DNA from: Arenibacter algicola
GTDB taxonomy: Bacteria; Bacteroidota; Bacteroidia; Flavobacteriales; Flavobacteriaceae
Assembly: GCF_018860365.1 (NCBI RefSeq)
Contig: NZ_JAHKPO010000029.1
Coordinates: 1 to 64,000 of the forward strand
DNA: 64,000 nucleotides
Reading direction: 5' to 3'
Shown here piece after piece: positions 24,752 through 33,797 of this stretch (positions are counted from its first letter, which is position 1; each line of letters opens with the position of its first letter). Under the pieces are notes generated by a model. The model was not told the origin of the DNA and ran no database searches. It saw only the letters and a program-made list of their open reading frames with translations. Made by a program: the position numbers and the translations under genes.

Positions 24752-25345
24752 TCAATAACTATATTCAGAGGTTTCTTCCCACTCGATCCCAGTAAACCCA
24801 TTATCATCAATCTCTTTAGCCAAGGCTTTACTTACACAAGTGACATCGTATAAACCTTTTACTCTAAATATTTGAATATCGGCTGGAATATTGGCATCAA
24901 GTAAGGTTAAATTTTTAACCCGATTAAACATGTCTTCATTTAACCTATCTACGCGTAGCTGCGTTAGAGTTTTATCTATAGCATCTATAACTTCTGTAGA
25001 ATGGAGCAAATAATATTCTTCTAAGGTTCTGTTTTTATGGTCCAACATTTTCACGGGTATAAATAAAAGGTTGGGAATTTGTTTGTCTTCAAGGAAGGTT
25101 TTCAGTTTTGGCGATATTGGAATAACACACTCTGTATTACCGAAACTATCTAACATAAGAAAATCATTTGGGTAATCTGGATCAGCAGTAAACTGGAGAT
25201 CACCTGGTGCGTCATCAGCGGTAAACACTTCTAGCCCATCAAACGATTCACCTGCCGCATCTGTTAAATTATAGGGTACATAGGCATTATCTATATCCTT
25301 GAAATTCCAAATGGTAAATCTTTCATTCATTGTTTTATTTCTCAT
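24752..25345 (-). CDS. Imm11-like (DUF1629) immunity-type protein
   Basis: A 197-aa soluble acidic protein. Layout: a central FLMLDSFGNTECVIPISPKL, then FIPVKMLDHKNRTLEEYYLL, then EVIDAID, and a C-terminal IPADIQIFRVKGLYDVTCVS..FTGIEWEE block. This is the domain order of Imm11/MXAN_0049-type immunity proteins that neutralise secreted or polymorphic toxins. No toxin gene is adjacent, which fits an orphan immunity gene in an accessory array. A second possible start at residue 6 (MNERFTIW) is equally good. Confidence 0.6.
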   Translation of the reverse strand: MRNKTMNERFTIWNFKDIDNAYVPYNLTDAAGESFDGLEVFTADDAPGDLQFTADPDYPNDFLMLDSFGNTECVIPISPKLKTFLEDKQIPNLLFIPVKMLDHKNRTLEEYYLLHSTEVIDAIDKTLTQLRVDRLNEDMFNRVKNLTLLDANIPADIQIFRVKGLYDVTCVSKALAKEIDDNGFTGIEWEETSEYSY

Positions 25346-25384
25346 TCAAATGTTTATTAGTATGTATCTAACGTTTACCTATGT

Positions 25385-25780
25385 TCAGTAATTTTTTTCA
25401 GTTCCAAAGTGTTCCATTATATCAAAAAAGTAGCCGTGAAATATTGCTCCAATAAGTGTTGTAATTCCAATGCTTACTAATAGAATTTTTGACAAAGCTA
25501 TTACTTTTGGGTTTTTATTTTTTTCAGTCCCTTTATGAATAATATAAGGGATGAAAATCATTATAATCGGAAGTCTAAAATAAGGACTTAAAGCCCAAGC
25601 TTTTCCTTCAATGAGGTAAAATAGGCCGATAAGTCCGTACAAAATTATAGAAGTCAAAAATCCGTATAAAATTTCCTTAATTTCGATATGTTTGGTGTCA
25701 ATCAATCTAAATGATTTAAAGATTGCTATCAATCCAATAATTATCGCTCCGAGTACAAAAGGTAAAAGCACTATTCCCAT
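25385..25780 (-). CDS. Four-helix membrane protein, tandem paralog A
   Basis: A 131-aa protein with four hydrophobic stretches (residues 3-25, 37-58, 69-85, 98-118) and a conserved FYLIEGKAWALSPYFRLPI loop. It is clearly paralogous to 25889-26284: MGIV.LPF, LIEGK.W.LSP.FR.PI, IP..IH and a C-terminal EK.Y are shared. Family unknown to me. Tandem duplicates of small membrane proteins often serve as immunity or phage-exclusion proteins, which is speculation here. Confidence 0.65.
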   Translation of the reverse strand: MGIVLLPFVLGAIIIGLIAIFKSFRLIDTKHIEIKEILYGFLTSIILYGLIGLFYLIEGKAWALSPYFRLPIIMIFIPYIIHKGTEKNKNPKVIALSKILLVSIGITTLIGAIFHGYFFDIMEHFGTEKNY

Positions 25781-25811
25781 GGGTGGTTAAAATCGATGTT
25801 AGTTGATTTTC

Positions 25812-25876
25812 TCAACGTTCAGTCTACCTACAACAGCGTAACGCAGGGCGCTATTTAAGGTAGACATTGTTGTAGC
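25812..25876. repeat. Palindromic intergenic element 4 (short, 65 bp)
   Basis: Ends CAACGTT..GTCTACCT and AGGTAGACATTGTTG form an 8-bp perfect inner stem (GTCTACCT/AGGTAGAC) extended by imperfect outer pairing (CAAC/GTTG). It sits exactly between the two paralogous membrane genes. This is the clearest minimal form of the element family. Confidence 0.65.
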
Positions 25877-25888
25877 TAGTTTTTTTAT

Positions 25889-26284
25889 TCAATAATACTT
25901 CTCAATATTAAAATATTCTATCAATTTAAAAAGAATATAATTAAAAGCAATTGCTAATATCCCAGTAATCGCAATGCTAACGAGTAGTAAGTTTGAAATA
26001 TAGTCAAATCTTAGAGTCTCAATATCTTTGGTAACTAGATGAATTACAAATGGTATAAACACAGCGAATATTGGAACTCTAAAAAATGGACTTAATTTCC
26101 AAATTTTTCCCTCAATTAAATAGCTTATTATTATAGCTCCAAAAAGTGCTAAAGAGATCATTAATCCGAATCCGATTTCAATTAACCCTATAGTTTCTAA
26201 GTTCAGTAGTCTAACTGAATTTATCATGGCAATCACAACGATTGTGAAAGCCCCAATTAGAAATGGCAAAATTACTATCCCCAT
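25889..26284 (-). CDS. Four-helix membrane protein, tandem paralog B
   Basis: 131 aa, the same length as its neighbour at 25385-25780, and about 40% identical by eye. The conserved core is IISYLIEGKIWKLSPFFRVP. Four membrane helices, short loops, no signal peptide and no catalytic-looking residues. A short palindromic element separates the copies, so the duplication probably included or preceded insertion of that element. Function unknown. Confidence 0.65.
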   Translation of the reverse strand: MGIVILPFLIGAFTIVVIAMINSVRLLNLETIGLIEIGFGLMISLALFGAIIISYLIEGKIWKLSPFFRVPIFAVFIPFVIHLVTKDIETLRFDYISNLLLVSIAITGILAIAFNYILFKLIEYFNIEKYY

Positions 26285-26540
26285 AATGACTTTGTTGTTG
26301 TTAGTTTTATTTTCTTCAATAATAATTCCACCTTATTCGATAGGTTGTAGATGCAAAGATTAAATTCAATTTAGCATAAAATTCTTCTGTTTCCCAAATT
26401 ATATTTCTTGTTAGCTAATCATCTCCTCCTGAAGTTGATTCTTTTGTCAAAGAATTCAGGAACGTTTAATTTGAAGATTTTCAGTAAACTTATGAGGTCA
26501 GTAGGTTTGAACGGTCTAATCATATTTTTTAACTTGCAGC

Positions 26541-26724
26541 TAACAATTGGATATATGTAATAATTATATCTTTCCAATTAACAAACTCTAAGCCAATAAA
26601 ATTCATAACATTTTATGGCCCTGTCTACCGGTAGACGGGCTTTATAAAAATAAACAGACATTTCAGTCCTGTTTACCAGTAGGCAGGTTAGTCCAACGCA
26701 TGTATTGTTTATACGGTGTTATTG
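26541..26724. repeat. Palindromic intergenic element 5; rest of 26285-26754 empty
   Basis: The left end TAACAATTGGATATATGTAA, followed by TAATTATATCTTTCCAATTA, resembles element 6 (TAACGGTTGTATATAGGTAT). The right end is ATTGTTTATACGGTGTTATT. Internal inverted pairs include GTCTACCGGTAGAC (a perfect 14-base palindrome at about 26624) and CCTGTTTACCAGTAGGCAGG. The bases on either side hold no gene. Confidence 0.55.
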
Positions 26725-26754
26725 TGCTTTCGCTTGCCACACTTTATCGAGTGC

Positions 26755-27447
26755 TTATTTTTTTTTAGAATCGTTTTTAAATACCATTAGTTTTAATGCT
26801 TTTTCGGAATCTTCCAAAATCAAAATTTTATAATCCTTCCATTCTAACGATAGTTCCTTCCCAACTTGTTTATTTAGTGACATAAACGACATGGTCTTCT
26901 GTTCATTTTCTTCTGATAACACAATATTATATGTATTGAAGGCATCTGTCTGATTTCCATTTATATCCACGGACGATTCTCCAAAATAATCTTCAAACAG
27001 AATTGTAAGGTTTCCGATAACCGCTGTCTGCCCTAAATCAATAAACATTGCTTTTCCGAAGTCTAATTTTTTAACAACTAGCTCAATCTCTTCTTTATTG
27101 ATTTTTAAATCAAAGGAATAGTTTTGATATGCTTTCGGATAGTTTATTTTTTGACTACCATTGGACTCATCATAATACCAGAGAAAAGTAGAATATCTCC
27201 TATTGCCTTCAACTATATTTAACTCTAATTGAATATGAGGAGAGCGCTTATTTATTGGTTTTGATTGGATGAATAGATTAACAGGTTCTATGACTAAAGT
27301 CTCAAATTGAGTACTTGGATTTTTTCCGATTTTTAGAGGTATTATAATGGAATTGTTTATCATATTTTTTTCTGATTGAGCATATCCTGGGACTTGAATG
27401 AACACAAGTAGTAGAATTAAAAGAATATTAATTTTAAAAATTTTCAT
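26755..27447 (-). CDS. Exported protein, unknown function
   Basis: A 230-aa protein with an N-terminal signal (KINILLILLLVFIQVPGYA-QS). The mature part is beta-rich and contains RSPHIQLELNIVEGNRRYST, FDLKINKEEIELVVKKLDFG and SLEWKDYKILILEDSEKALK. No Cys, no catalytic motif and no domain I recognise. It is 67 bp from the next same-strand membrane gene and lies between two palindromic elements, so the two may form a two-gene cassette. Confidence 0.5.
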   Translation of the reverse strand: MKIFKINILLILLLVFIQVPGYAQSEKNMINNSIIIPLKIGKNPSTQFETLVIEPVNLFIQSKPINKRSPHIQLELNIVEGNRRYSTFLWYYDESNGSQKINYPKAYQNYSFDLKINKEEIELVVKKLDFGKAMFIDLGQTAVIGNLTILFEDYFGESSVDINGNQTDAFNTYNIVLSEENEQKTMSFMSLNKQVGKELSLEWKDYKILILEDSEKALKLMVFKNDSKKK

Positions 27448-27514
27448 TATTAGATGCGTTTTATTGTAGTGTTCAAAATCACATTTGCTACTTATTCATA
27501 AGTGTAATTAACCG

Positions 27515-27886
27515 TTAAAAGAGTCTATTAAACTCAAAGGTCGATATATAATAAAGCATTCCTGCTGTACACAATAGATGAATTCCAAATCCAATATAAT
27601 TTATGACTTTCACATAGGTTTTATTATGAAAACCTATGATGGAGTAAAGAGCAAATATTAAAATACAAGCTTCCAAACATATTACAACTAATTCTCTAAA
27701 TTCTAAGTTATGTTGTTTTACATTAAGACTATTGATACCCCAAAAAATAAATATACCTATCACAATAACCGCATTTAAGTAGGAAATTGATAAAGTTGTT
27801 TTTTGCATTATATAACCGATGGCAATAGTTGCTAATTGACAAATAAAGATTACAATCATTGCTTTGATTAAGTTTATATCATTCAT
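27515..27886 (-). CDS. Small four-helix membrane protein
   Basis: A 123-aa protein with hydrophobic segments at about residues 8-25, 35-50, 65-85 and 97-118 (MIVIFICQLATIAIGYIM, ICLEACILIFALYSIIGF, YIGFGIHLLCTAGMLYYI). No signal peptide or family motif. It is upstream of the exported protein at 26755-27447 on the same strand. Confidence 0.5.
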   Translation of the reverse strand: MNDINLIKAMIVIFICQLATIAIGYIMQKTTLSISYLNAVIVIGIFIFWGINSLNVKQHNLEFRELVVICLEACILIFALYSIIGFHNKTYVKVINYIGFGIHLLCTAGMLYYISTFEFNRLF

Positions 27887-27916
27887 AAGTATTCATTGGT
27901 GTTTTTTTATAGTAGG

Positions 27917-28148
27917 TAACGGTTGTATATAGGTATTAATTATATCTCTATTTTAAAACTACTATCCCAATAGCCTTAACCTATATACTTTTTAGCGTCC
28001 TATAATACGGATTATTCCTATAAAATTTTTAATGGTTTAAAGTGAGGGAGTACTACAACCAAATGTTTGTTACTATTCTTCTAAGATACCGAATATTGGT
28101 ATTGGCATTTGCTTAATCGATAAAATAATGCTTTGTTTGCTGTACGTA
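27917..28148. repeat. Palindromic intergenic element 6 (long type)
   Basis: The left end TAACGGTTGTATATAGGTAT and right end GTTTGCTGTACGTAAG. It shares the GTCCTATAATACGGATTATT, GGGAGTACTACAACCAA and TTGGTATTGGCATTTGC blocks with elements 2 and 11. The remaining 28149-28294 is the GH39 promoter region, without an unambiguous -7 box. Confidence 0.6.
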
Positions 28149-28294
28149 AGTTTTCATTGACTATAAAATGGTTGTTAATTACCGTTTTTTAAGGTACTGC
28201 CAGTTGAATGCGATTATTAAAAAGAAGTTTATCCAAGTCATTTTGATTACACATCATAATTCAGATATTTTGCCGTAATAGCTAACCAAAAACC

Positions 28295-29725
28295 ATGAAA
28301 ACAAACAATTGTATTACATCAGCATTCTTTGGTCTTTTTTTATTTTTAGGAATACTATCTGGTAATGCACTGCTGGCTCAAAGCAATGATACGGCAACCT
28401 TACCCGAGTTTACTGTAGATGTATCCAAAACCATGGGTGGTTTCAAGCCCTTGAACGGGGTTAATGGCGGTCCGAGAATTAGATTGGGAAATGCATTTGA
28501 CAATAGTGAATATTTCAAAACCTTCGGCCCTCCACATGTACGCCTGCATGATACACGGTATTCCGATGAAGAAACGGTTGATATCCATACCATCTTTCCA
28601 AACTTTGATGCCGATGAAAATGACCCGGCAAACTATCATTTTCAAAAAACGGACCTTTATATAAAGTCGATCTTGGACCTGGGCGCAAAAGTAATATTTA
28701 GATTGGGAGAAAGTATAGAGCACGGGGAACCAAAATTTTACATCCATCCACCGGCAGATTTTGAAAAATGGGCGCGCATTTGTTCCCGGATAGTGCAACA
28801 TTATAATATGGGCTGGGCCGAAGGGTTTCATTGGGATATTCAATATTGGGAAATTTGGAATGAGCCGGACATCGCAGATTGCTGGTCAGGAACTCAAGAA
28901 CAGTATCTTCAATTATATGAAATAACGGCCAAGACCTTAAAAAAATTGGATGCCAACCTAAAAGTTGGAGGTCCTACAATCGCCTTTAATATGGACAGTG
29001 AGCTTGGCGAGGCTTTCCTTAAACATTGTAAAAACACCAATTCCCCTTTAGACTTTGTTTCCTATCACATCTATAGTAAAAGTACGGACGACTTCATGAA
29101 AAGAATTGAAATATCCAACGCCACCATAAGAAAACATGGGTTTAAAGATGTGGAAATCAGTCTATCCGAATGGAATTACATACCATACTGGCCCGATGGA
29201 AAAAACAGAGAGGCATCAAGGGATGTATTTGCCCAAACCACCGGCGCCCCTGGCTCAGCCTTTACCGTCTCAGTTTTATCTTATATGCAGGATACAGAAC
29301 TGGATATGGCGCAATACTATTCCGCTTTTGGAACCATTTTTCGTATTGGGCTTTTTGATGAATCAGGAATACCCAAAAAAGCAATTCATGCCTTGGAAGC
29401 CTATCATAAAATGGTACAATTGGGCACGCGGGTTTCTACTTTAGGAAATAATCAGGAAACGGGTGTTTCTATTATTGCATCTACCGATTTGGGTGAGGGA
29501 AAAACAGCCGTTTTGTTAAGCAATTTTGATGATGATGTCTCTCGTTATAAACTGCAGATCAAAAATGTTCCTTTTAAAAACGAACTGAAGTGTAGCGAAT
29601 ATGTATTGGACGATACTCACAATTTGGACTTGGACCGCGAACAAATATTGAGCAGCAAAGATTTCAGCCTCATAGTGGACTTGCCCAAATCCACGGTTAG
29701 ATTACTTCTTTTTGAAGCTCTGTAA
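28295..29725 (+). CDS. Secreted GH39-like glycosidase (beta-xylosidase type)
   Basis: A 476-aa exported protein (signal FFGLFLFLGILSGNALLA-QS). The TIM barrel has all clan GH-A landmarks: PPHVRLHDTRYSDEE, AKVIFRLGESIEHG, then YWEIWNEPD with acid/base Glu near residue 192, and DVEISLSEWNY with nucleophile Glu near residue 293. A C-terminal beta-domain ends in TVRLLLFE. This layout is GH39/GH30-like. Substrate could be xylosidic or another uronate or pentose linkage from algae. It is the only + strand gene in a long minus-strand block and has no SusCD partner. Confidence 0.75.
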   Translation: MKTNNCITSAFFGLFLFLGILSGNALLAQSNDTATLPEFTVDVSKTMGGFKPLNGVNGGPRIRLGNAFDNSEYFKTFGPPHVRLHDTRYSDEETVDIHTIFPNFDADENDPANYHFQKTDLYIKSILDLGAKVIFRLGESIEHGEPKFYIHPPADFEKWARICSRIVQHYNMGWAEGFHWDIQYWEIWNEPDIADCWSGTQEQYLQLYEITAKTLKKLDANLKVGGPTIAFNMDSELGEAFLKHCKNTNSPLDFVSYHIYSKSTDDFMKRIEISNATIRKHGFKDVEISLSEWNYIPYWPDGKNREASRDVFAQTTGAPGSAFTVSVLSYMQDTELDMAQYYSAFGTIFRIGLFDESGIPKKAIHALEAYHKMVQLGTRVSTLGNNQETGVSIIASTDLGEGKTAVLLSNFDDDVSRYKLQIKNVPFKNELKCSEYVLDDTHNLDLDREQILSSKDFSLIVDLPKSTVRLLLFEAL

Positions 29726-30166
29726 ACCATCAAAATTATGAAACACCTTTATCCCCATACTACTGCGGCTTACGGATAGCCGAATAGGAGGGAAGGGGTA
29801 CGGGCTTATACTGTAGTTATATTTAGGTGCTATGTATTAAGCTTGTCTTTTGTGGAAGGAGGTTGAAGAATACTTTATTCTAAATAAGGTGGGTTCTATC
29901 GATTTTAATAGTTTCTGAATTGTTATGGGTAATGTTGTCCGGTCGAGCCTGCCTGCGTTAGGGACCGCGGCGGCATCCCCGCAGCACCGCAAGGGATATA
30001 GCCAAGGGCCCGCCCGAGGTAGGAGGGAACGCCCAAAGAATAGGCCAGGTATTTTGCTTTAGGTCTTTGTTATGGTCTGTCCACTATATAAATTACAAAC
30101 TCATTAATGCTGCCGGAAAGTAATTAATTAAATCCAGGGTATGTACTTCCTTTATGCCGCATAGAT
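29726..30166. other. Intergenic region with GC-rich REP-like block and a duplicated gene tail
   Basis: A GC-rich stretch (about 29940-30040, with AGGGACCGCGGCGGCATCC and GGGCCCGCCCGAGG) looks like REP DNA. At 30072-30090, GGTCTGTCCACTATATAA repeats the last codons of the RibD-C reductase gene at 32054-32071. A 14-codon frame starting ATGAAACACC right after GH39 dies at a TAG. No gene is supported. Confidence 0.5.
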
Positions 30167-31816
30167 TTAGTCGAATACAAAATCATTGAACTGAAAATAT
30201 ATCATTGGATTTGATTGAAATATTGTTTCTTTTTTGTTTGAGTAATTATTAATATCTCTATTCTCCTTTATTATTTCCGTTAGATAATGCCCATAGTTGT
30301 CAATGCCCTCGAATTTACTAATTTCAGTCTGCTGTAATTCAAACGAATTGGATCCATATAAAGTAAAAAACGGGATGTTTTGTAATTGCTCTGGAATTTT
30401 AGGAATAACTACTTCGTTTGTTTTTTCACTGTCGAATAAGATTCTCCATTCATAAATATCTTTTTCCTGGTCCTCTTGTAATGAAATTCTACCTATTGAA
30501 TGCCCTTCACCGGTTTTATTGAGTATCACCTTATTATTTTGGATTATAGGATTTAATGTCCAATTTGGTATCGTATATTCCTCCAAAGGAAGTCCCAGTC
30601 CTTCTGTGTGGAAATTTTCCATTGAAAGGCGATGACGATATTGGTAAAACGAATCGTTATAGCTATAAATTATGGGTAATGTAAAATTAGTGGTTCCTTG
30701 CCCCCATAGGGTATGGTAAATATTTTTTTGGACATCGTTTTCATTTTCGTAACCATAAATTGTAAGATGGGTTTTTATTTCGGGTTGTTGTTGAAAGTTG
30801 GAAAAGGAAATGCTTCCCGAAGTTGAATTGGCGTTAACAAAATTATTTGCCTCCAACTGAAAATCTTCGGATAAAGGTCTATCAATAAATAGGTAGTGAT
30901 AATTCGTGAAACTTTGATCTAATAAATAGCTTAAGTAAATTTTATTCGTAGTTAAATCATTCGTTGTTTCAGGAATTAATGTTTGAAATAGCCATTCTTG
31001 ATCTGTGCTATTTAAGCTTGTTCTGTAATCAATACCAGATCCCATGGGTTGAATGTTGTCCCCAAAACCAATAGCAGGCACTAATTTATTTTCAAAGACG
31101 CGAAAGCGTTCTGGGACCTTTAGATTAATTTCGTTGAGATTATCCTTCGTTAAATTCTGAAAAGTTGTGGCATATGAAAAACTGTTTTCATTCCCGGGAT
31201 TGAAAGTCATAAAAGTAATCATGAATTCTTGGGTCAAATCAAAATCCTCAGGGGCATATATCTTTATTTGTCTGGTGGAAGCAGTGATAGGTTCTGTTGT
31301 TGATTCTAAATAATTTCCGTCCATATCAGAAGCGAAAACATAAACGTTTTCGAAAAATGAATTGAGAAACCCCTCTGGAATATTAATATCCAAAAGATAT
31401 TCCCTATTAAAAATGACTATATTTTTTTCTATTGTAGTTTCGTTACCCGCTTTATCATATGCAATTATTTTTAAGATGGCGTTAGAATCTAATTTTTTCA
31501 GACTAGAGGTTGATGTATAGGATGATAAGTCAATACTTAAATCGAAGGGTGATGATGTATCTTCTGCAACTTTTTCATTGTTAATATAGACTTCAACCTT
31601 ACTAATGCCACTTATATCCGTGGCCTCAATCTTAATGTTTATTTTCCCTGACACGCGAATGGGGTCGTTGGAAGAAACTTCAATATCTTCTATGGAAAAA
31701 CTAAGGGTAGGAGCTGTAGTGTCCACCGTTTCTTTCGATGTTTCTTCTGTATCCGTTGTACATGAAAAACAAACAAAAAATATCAAAAAAAGATATTGAA
31801 GACTGGTTCTTTGCAT
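30167..31816 (-). CDS. Lipoprotein with N-terminal Ig-like domain
   Basis: A 549-aa protein with an SPII signal (YLFLIFFVCFSC, lipid Cys near 19). Residues 33-137 are a bacterial Ig-like domain: TAPTLSFSIEDIEVSSND..GKINIKIEATDISGISKVEV..FDLSIDLSSY..LKIIAYDKAGNETTIEKNIV. The rest is beta-rich with many aromatic residues and no catalytic motif. It is probably a surface or periplasmic binding protein. It is flanked by copies of the 18-base RibD-C tail, hinting that it was inserted as a block. Confidence 0.6.
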   Translation of the reverse strand: MQRTSLQYLFLIFFVCFSCTTDTEETSKETVDTTAPTLSFSIEDIEVSSNDPIRVSGKINIKIEATDISGISKVEVYINNEKVAEDTSSPFDLSIDLSSYTSTSSLKKLDSNAILKIIAYDKAGNETTIEKNIVIFNREYLLDINIPEGFLNSFFENVYVFASDMDGNYLESTTEPITASTRQIKIYAPEDFDLTQEFMITFMTFNPGNENSFSYATTFQNLTKDNLNEINLKVPERFRVFENKLVPAIGFGDNIQPMGSGIDYRTSLNSTDQEWLFQTLIPETTNDLTTNKIYLSYLLDQSFTNYHYLFIDRPLSEDFQLEANNFVNANSTSGSISFSNFQQQPEIKTHLTIYGYENENDVQKNIYHTLWGQGTTNFTLPIIYSYNDSFYQYRHRLSMENFHTEGLGLPLEEYTIPNWTLNPIIQNNKVILNKTGEGHSIGRISLQEDQEKDIYEWRILFDSEKTNEVVIPKIPEQLQNIPFFTLYGSNSFELQQTEISKFEGIDNYGHYLTEIIKENRDINNYSNKKETIFQSNPMIYFQFNDFVFD

Positions 31817-32051
31817 GAATAAGGTTTTAATTTTTTAATCATAAAATTAACGAACTTTATTCTTCAATATTGCTTTATGAAATTGGCAAATTATGAATGG
31901 CATAGTAATAATTAGAAATCCATATATCCGTGTTTGTTTGTACTAATGATGGAACTGGTTTTCTTTGAATGGACAGATCGTAAACCATATTGTGGAGGTT
32001 TTAAGGAAGATATTTTTAGAATGTTGTATTTACTTTGTAAGTGGTTAGTTG

Positions 32052-32633
32052 TTAAGGTCTGTCCACTATATAATTCAGTTCGGTTACTCCACAATTAAAT
32101 TGGTGGGTTGTTAATAGTTTTAGTTTTGTTTTGTCTTTGATACCCTTAAACAACGGAATGCCCTGTCCAAGAATAATAGGGTTGACAAATAGCCAGTAGC
32201 CGTCTATTAAGTTCTGTTGCATAAGTGAATGTGTTGCTGTTGGACTTCCAAAAAGCAAGATGTCCTCACCTCCGCCTTGGCCGGATTGTTTTAATTTATT
32301 TATGTTGTCCGAAAGCTTGTTGCTGATTATTCTTGTGTTGGTGAGATCTGCGCCTTTCATTGTTCTGGACATAACAACTTTGTGGGAATTGGCATACCAC
32401 TTGGAATGTTCTTTGTCGTGCTTGGTAGCTCTTGGTTTGTCTGCTGCGGTAGGCCAGTAATTTTCCATCATCTCATAGGTTACCCGGCCATATAGTGCAG
32501 TGTCGCCCTTGCTTATCCGCTTCCCTACATGGTCAAAAATTTCTTCATCAAGTTTTATCCAGTCCATTTCTCCCTTTGGTCCTGCTACAAAACCATCCAG
32601 CGATATGTGCGCAAATGATATTATTCTTCTCAT
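32052..32633 (-). CDS. Dihydrofolate reductase-family protein (RibD C-terminal type)
   Basis: A 193-aa protein when started at MRRIISFAHISLDGFVAGPK, the usual family start; a further ATG at 32663 adds 10 Lys/Asn-rich residues. Family motifs: SLDGFVAGPKGEMDW, ALYGRVTYEMMENYWP, KVVMSRT, and GGGEDILLFGSPTATHSLMQ with VNPIILGQGIPLFKG. These proteins are NADPH reductase-like; activity is usually unknown. A cupin gene precedes it by 13 bp on the same strand, so they are one operon. Confidence 0.8.
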   Translation of the reverse strand: MRRIISFAHISLDGFVAGPKGEMDWIKLDEEIFDHVGKRISKGDTALYGRVTYEMMENYWPTAADKPRATKHDKEHSKWYANSHKVVMSRTMKGADLTNTRIISNKLSDNINKLKQSGQGGGEDILLFGSPTATHSLMQQNLIDGYWLFVNPIILGQGIPLFKGIKDKTKLKLLTTHQFNCGVTELNYIVDRP

Positions 32634-32646
32634 AATAGGTGTGTTT

Positions 32647-33054
32647 TTATTCTTTTTCTTCAAACCATTTCACAATAGCGGGCATATTTCTCTCGAAGCC
32701 ACCGGGTATAAAAAAGTTAAGAAGTCCAGCTTTTTCGTTGGTCCTGTTGGCAAAGTCGTGGATGGTTTTCGCTGGTATTCTTAAAAAAGTGCCTTTTTCA
32801 ACATTGATCCATTTGTCGCCGACCAACACTGCTACCGTTCCTAGCAGGCCATAAAATACTTCGTCATTGTCTTCGTGTTGGTGAGCACCAGGTCCGTCCG
32901 AATTTGGTTCTAACCACCATTCCGAAATACTATATTTATTGGCAGTTTCATTTTCATCTGCCTTGAATATTGCCGTCATTGTTCCACAATTATAAGTTCT
33001 CCCTTCGCCTGAATTGAGAATTATTGTGTCGGTTTCTTTGGCCTTATGTTTCAT
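32647..33054 (-). CDS. Cupin-domain protein
   Basis: A 135-aa single-domain cupin. Motif 1 is PGAHQHEDNDEVFYGLLGTVAVLVG (metal-ligand His-x-His and Glu), and motif 2 is GTFLRIPAKTIHDFAN (final His). The N-terminal SISEWWLEPNSDG is typical. It likely binds a metal and a small organic ligand. It is the first gene of a two-gene unit with the RibD-C reductase, a pairing seen in many bacterial genomes for stress or detoxification functions. Confidence 0.8.
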   Translation of the reverse strand: MKHKAKETDTIILNSGEGRTYNCGTMTAIFKADENETANKYSISEWWLEPNSDGPGAHQHEDNDEVFYGLLGTVAVLVGDKWINVEKGTFLRIPAKTIHDFANRTNEKAGLLNFFIPGGFERNMPAIVKWFEEKE

Positions 33055-33100
33055 TGTTTTGTCATTGTGGTTGTTTAGTGAATGTTTTTTTGCTTGAAGG

Positions 33101-33265
33101 TAACGACGGTAATAGCAACAAGTTACTATATATTTAACAAATTATAAGTCAATTGGCGTTTTCCATCCACCATGCACATGACGAAATTTTACCACGCTAT
33201 TTACCGCTTACCTTTCTTGAGTTGTGCAACTCAAAATTGAATAACCCATTATGGCTGCTGTTCTC
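33101..33265. repeat. Palindromic intergenic element 7 (type I)
   Basis: The left end TAACGACGGTAATAGCAACA and AGTTACTATATATTTAACAA are shared almost exactly with elements 8, 9 and 11. TTGGCGTTTTCCATCCACCA recurs in element 9 with small changes. The right end GCTGCTGTTCTCC pairs loosely with the left. It lies between the cupin operon and a membrane gene. Confidence 0.7.
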
Positions 33266-33278
33266 CAATCCTTTAGTT

Positions 33279-33659
33279 TCATTTTTGCGCAAGTATTGAA
33301 AACAACCATTTGATTAATTTTAAAAAAAGCAGAAGAAGAGGGTGAAATATTATAATCAAGAATATCATGGCAGACTCATTAGAACCTGGAAGCTGCTTTA
33401 CCTGAATTATAATTTGAATTAAAATGCCGGTAAAAACGAGATAAAGCAAAGAATAACCCAAAATTGATAAAAAATAACCCCATCCCGTATCAATAAACAA
33501 AATAAGTATAGAGCTGAAGATGAGATAGCAACCAAAAACAAGACCTCCAATGTTCCACAAACTTTCAGCTTGGTCTTTGCCAAAAATAAAAAGCGACAAA
33601 ACGGTTAAGAGAAAAAATCCAATTGTCAGGTATAGTGGGGTAGAAAGGTATGAGAACAT
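33279..33659 (-). CDS. Small membrane protein (3-4 helices)
   Basis: A 126-aa protein with hydrophobic segments around LYLTIGFFLLTVLSLFIFG, NIGGLVFGCYLIFSSILILF, YFLSILGYSLLYLVFTGILI and AMIFLIIIFHPLLLLFLKLI. No signal peptide, family or conserved polar motif was recognised. It forms a one-gene unit between two palindromic elements. Confidence 0.5.
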   Translation of the reverse strand: MFSYLSTPLYLTIGFFLLTVLSLFIFGKDQAESLWNIGGLVFGCYLIFSSILILFIDTGWGYFLSILGYSLLYLVFTGILIQIIIQVKQLPGSNESAMIFLIIIFHPLLLLFLKLIKWLFSILAQK

Positions 33660-33797
33660 CTATATCTTAAATTTTATTTTAATCAAATAAGTGGGCAGGC
33701 TTAATAACAATAGAATTAGCCAATGTTGCGTATTGCGTGTTTTCCAATTTCCGTCAATGTTCTATAATCTCAACCCGCTAATTTATTCAATACTGAC

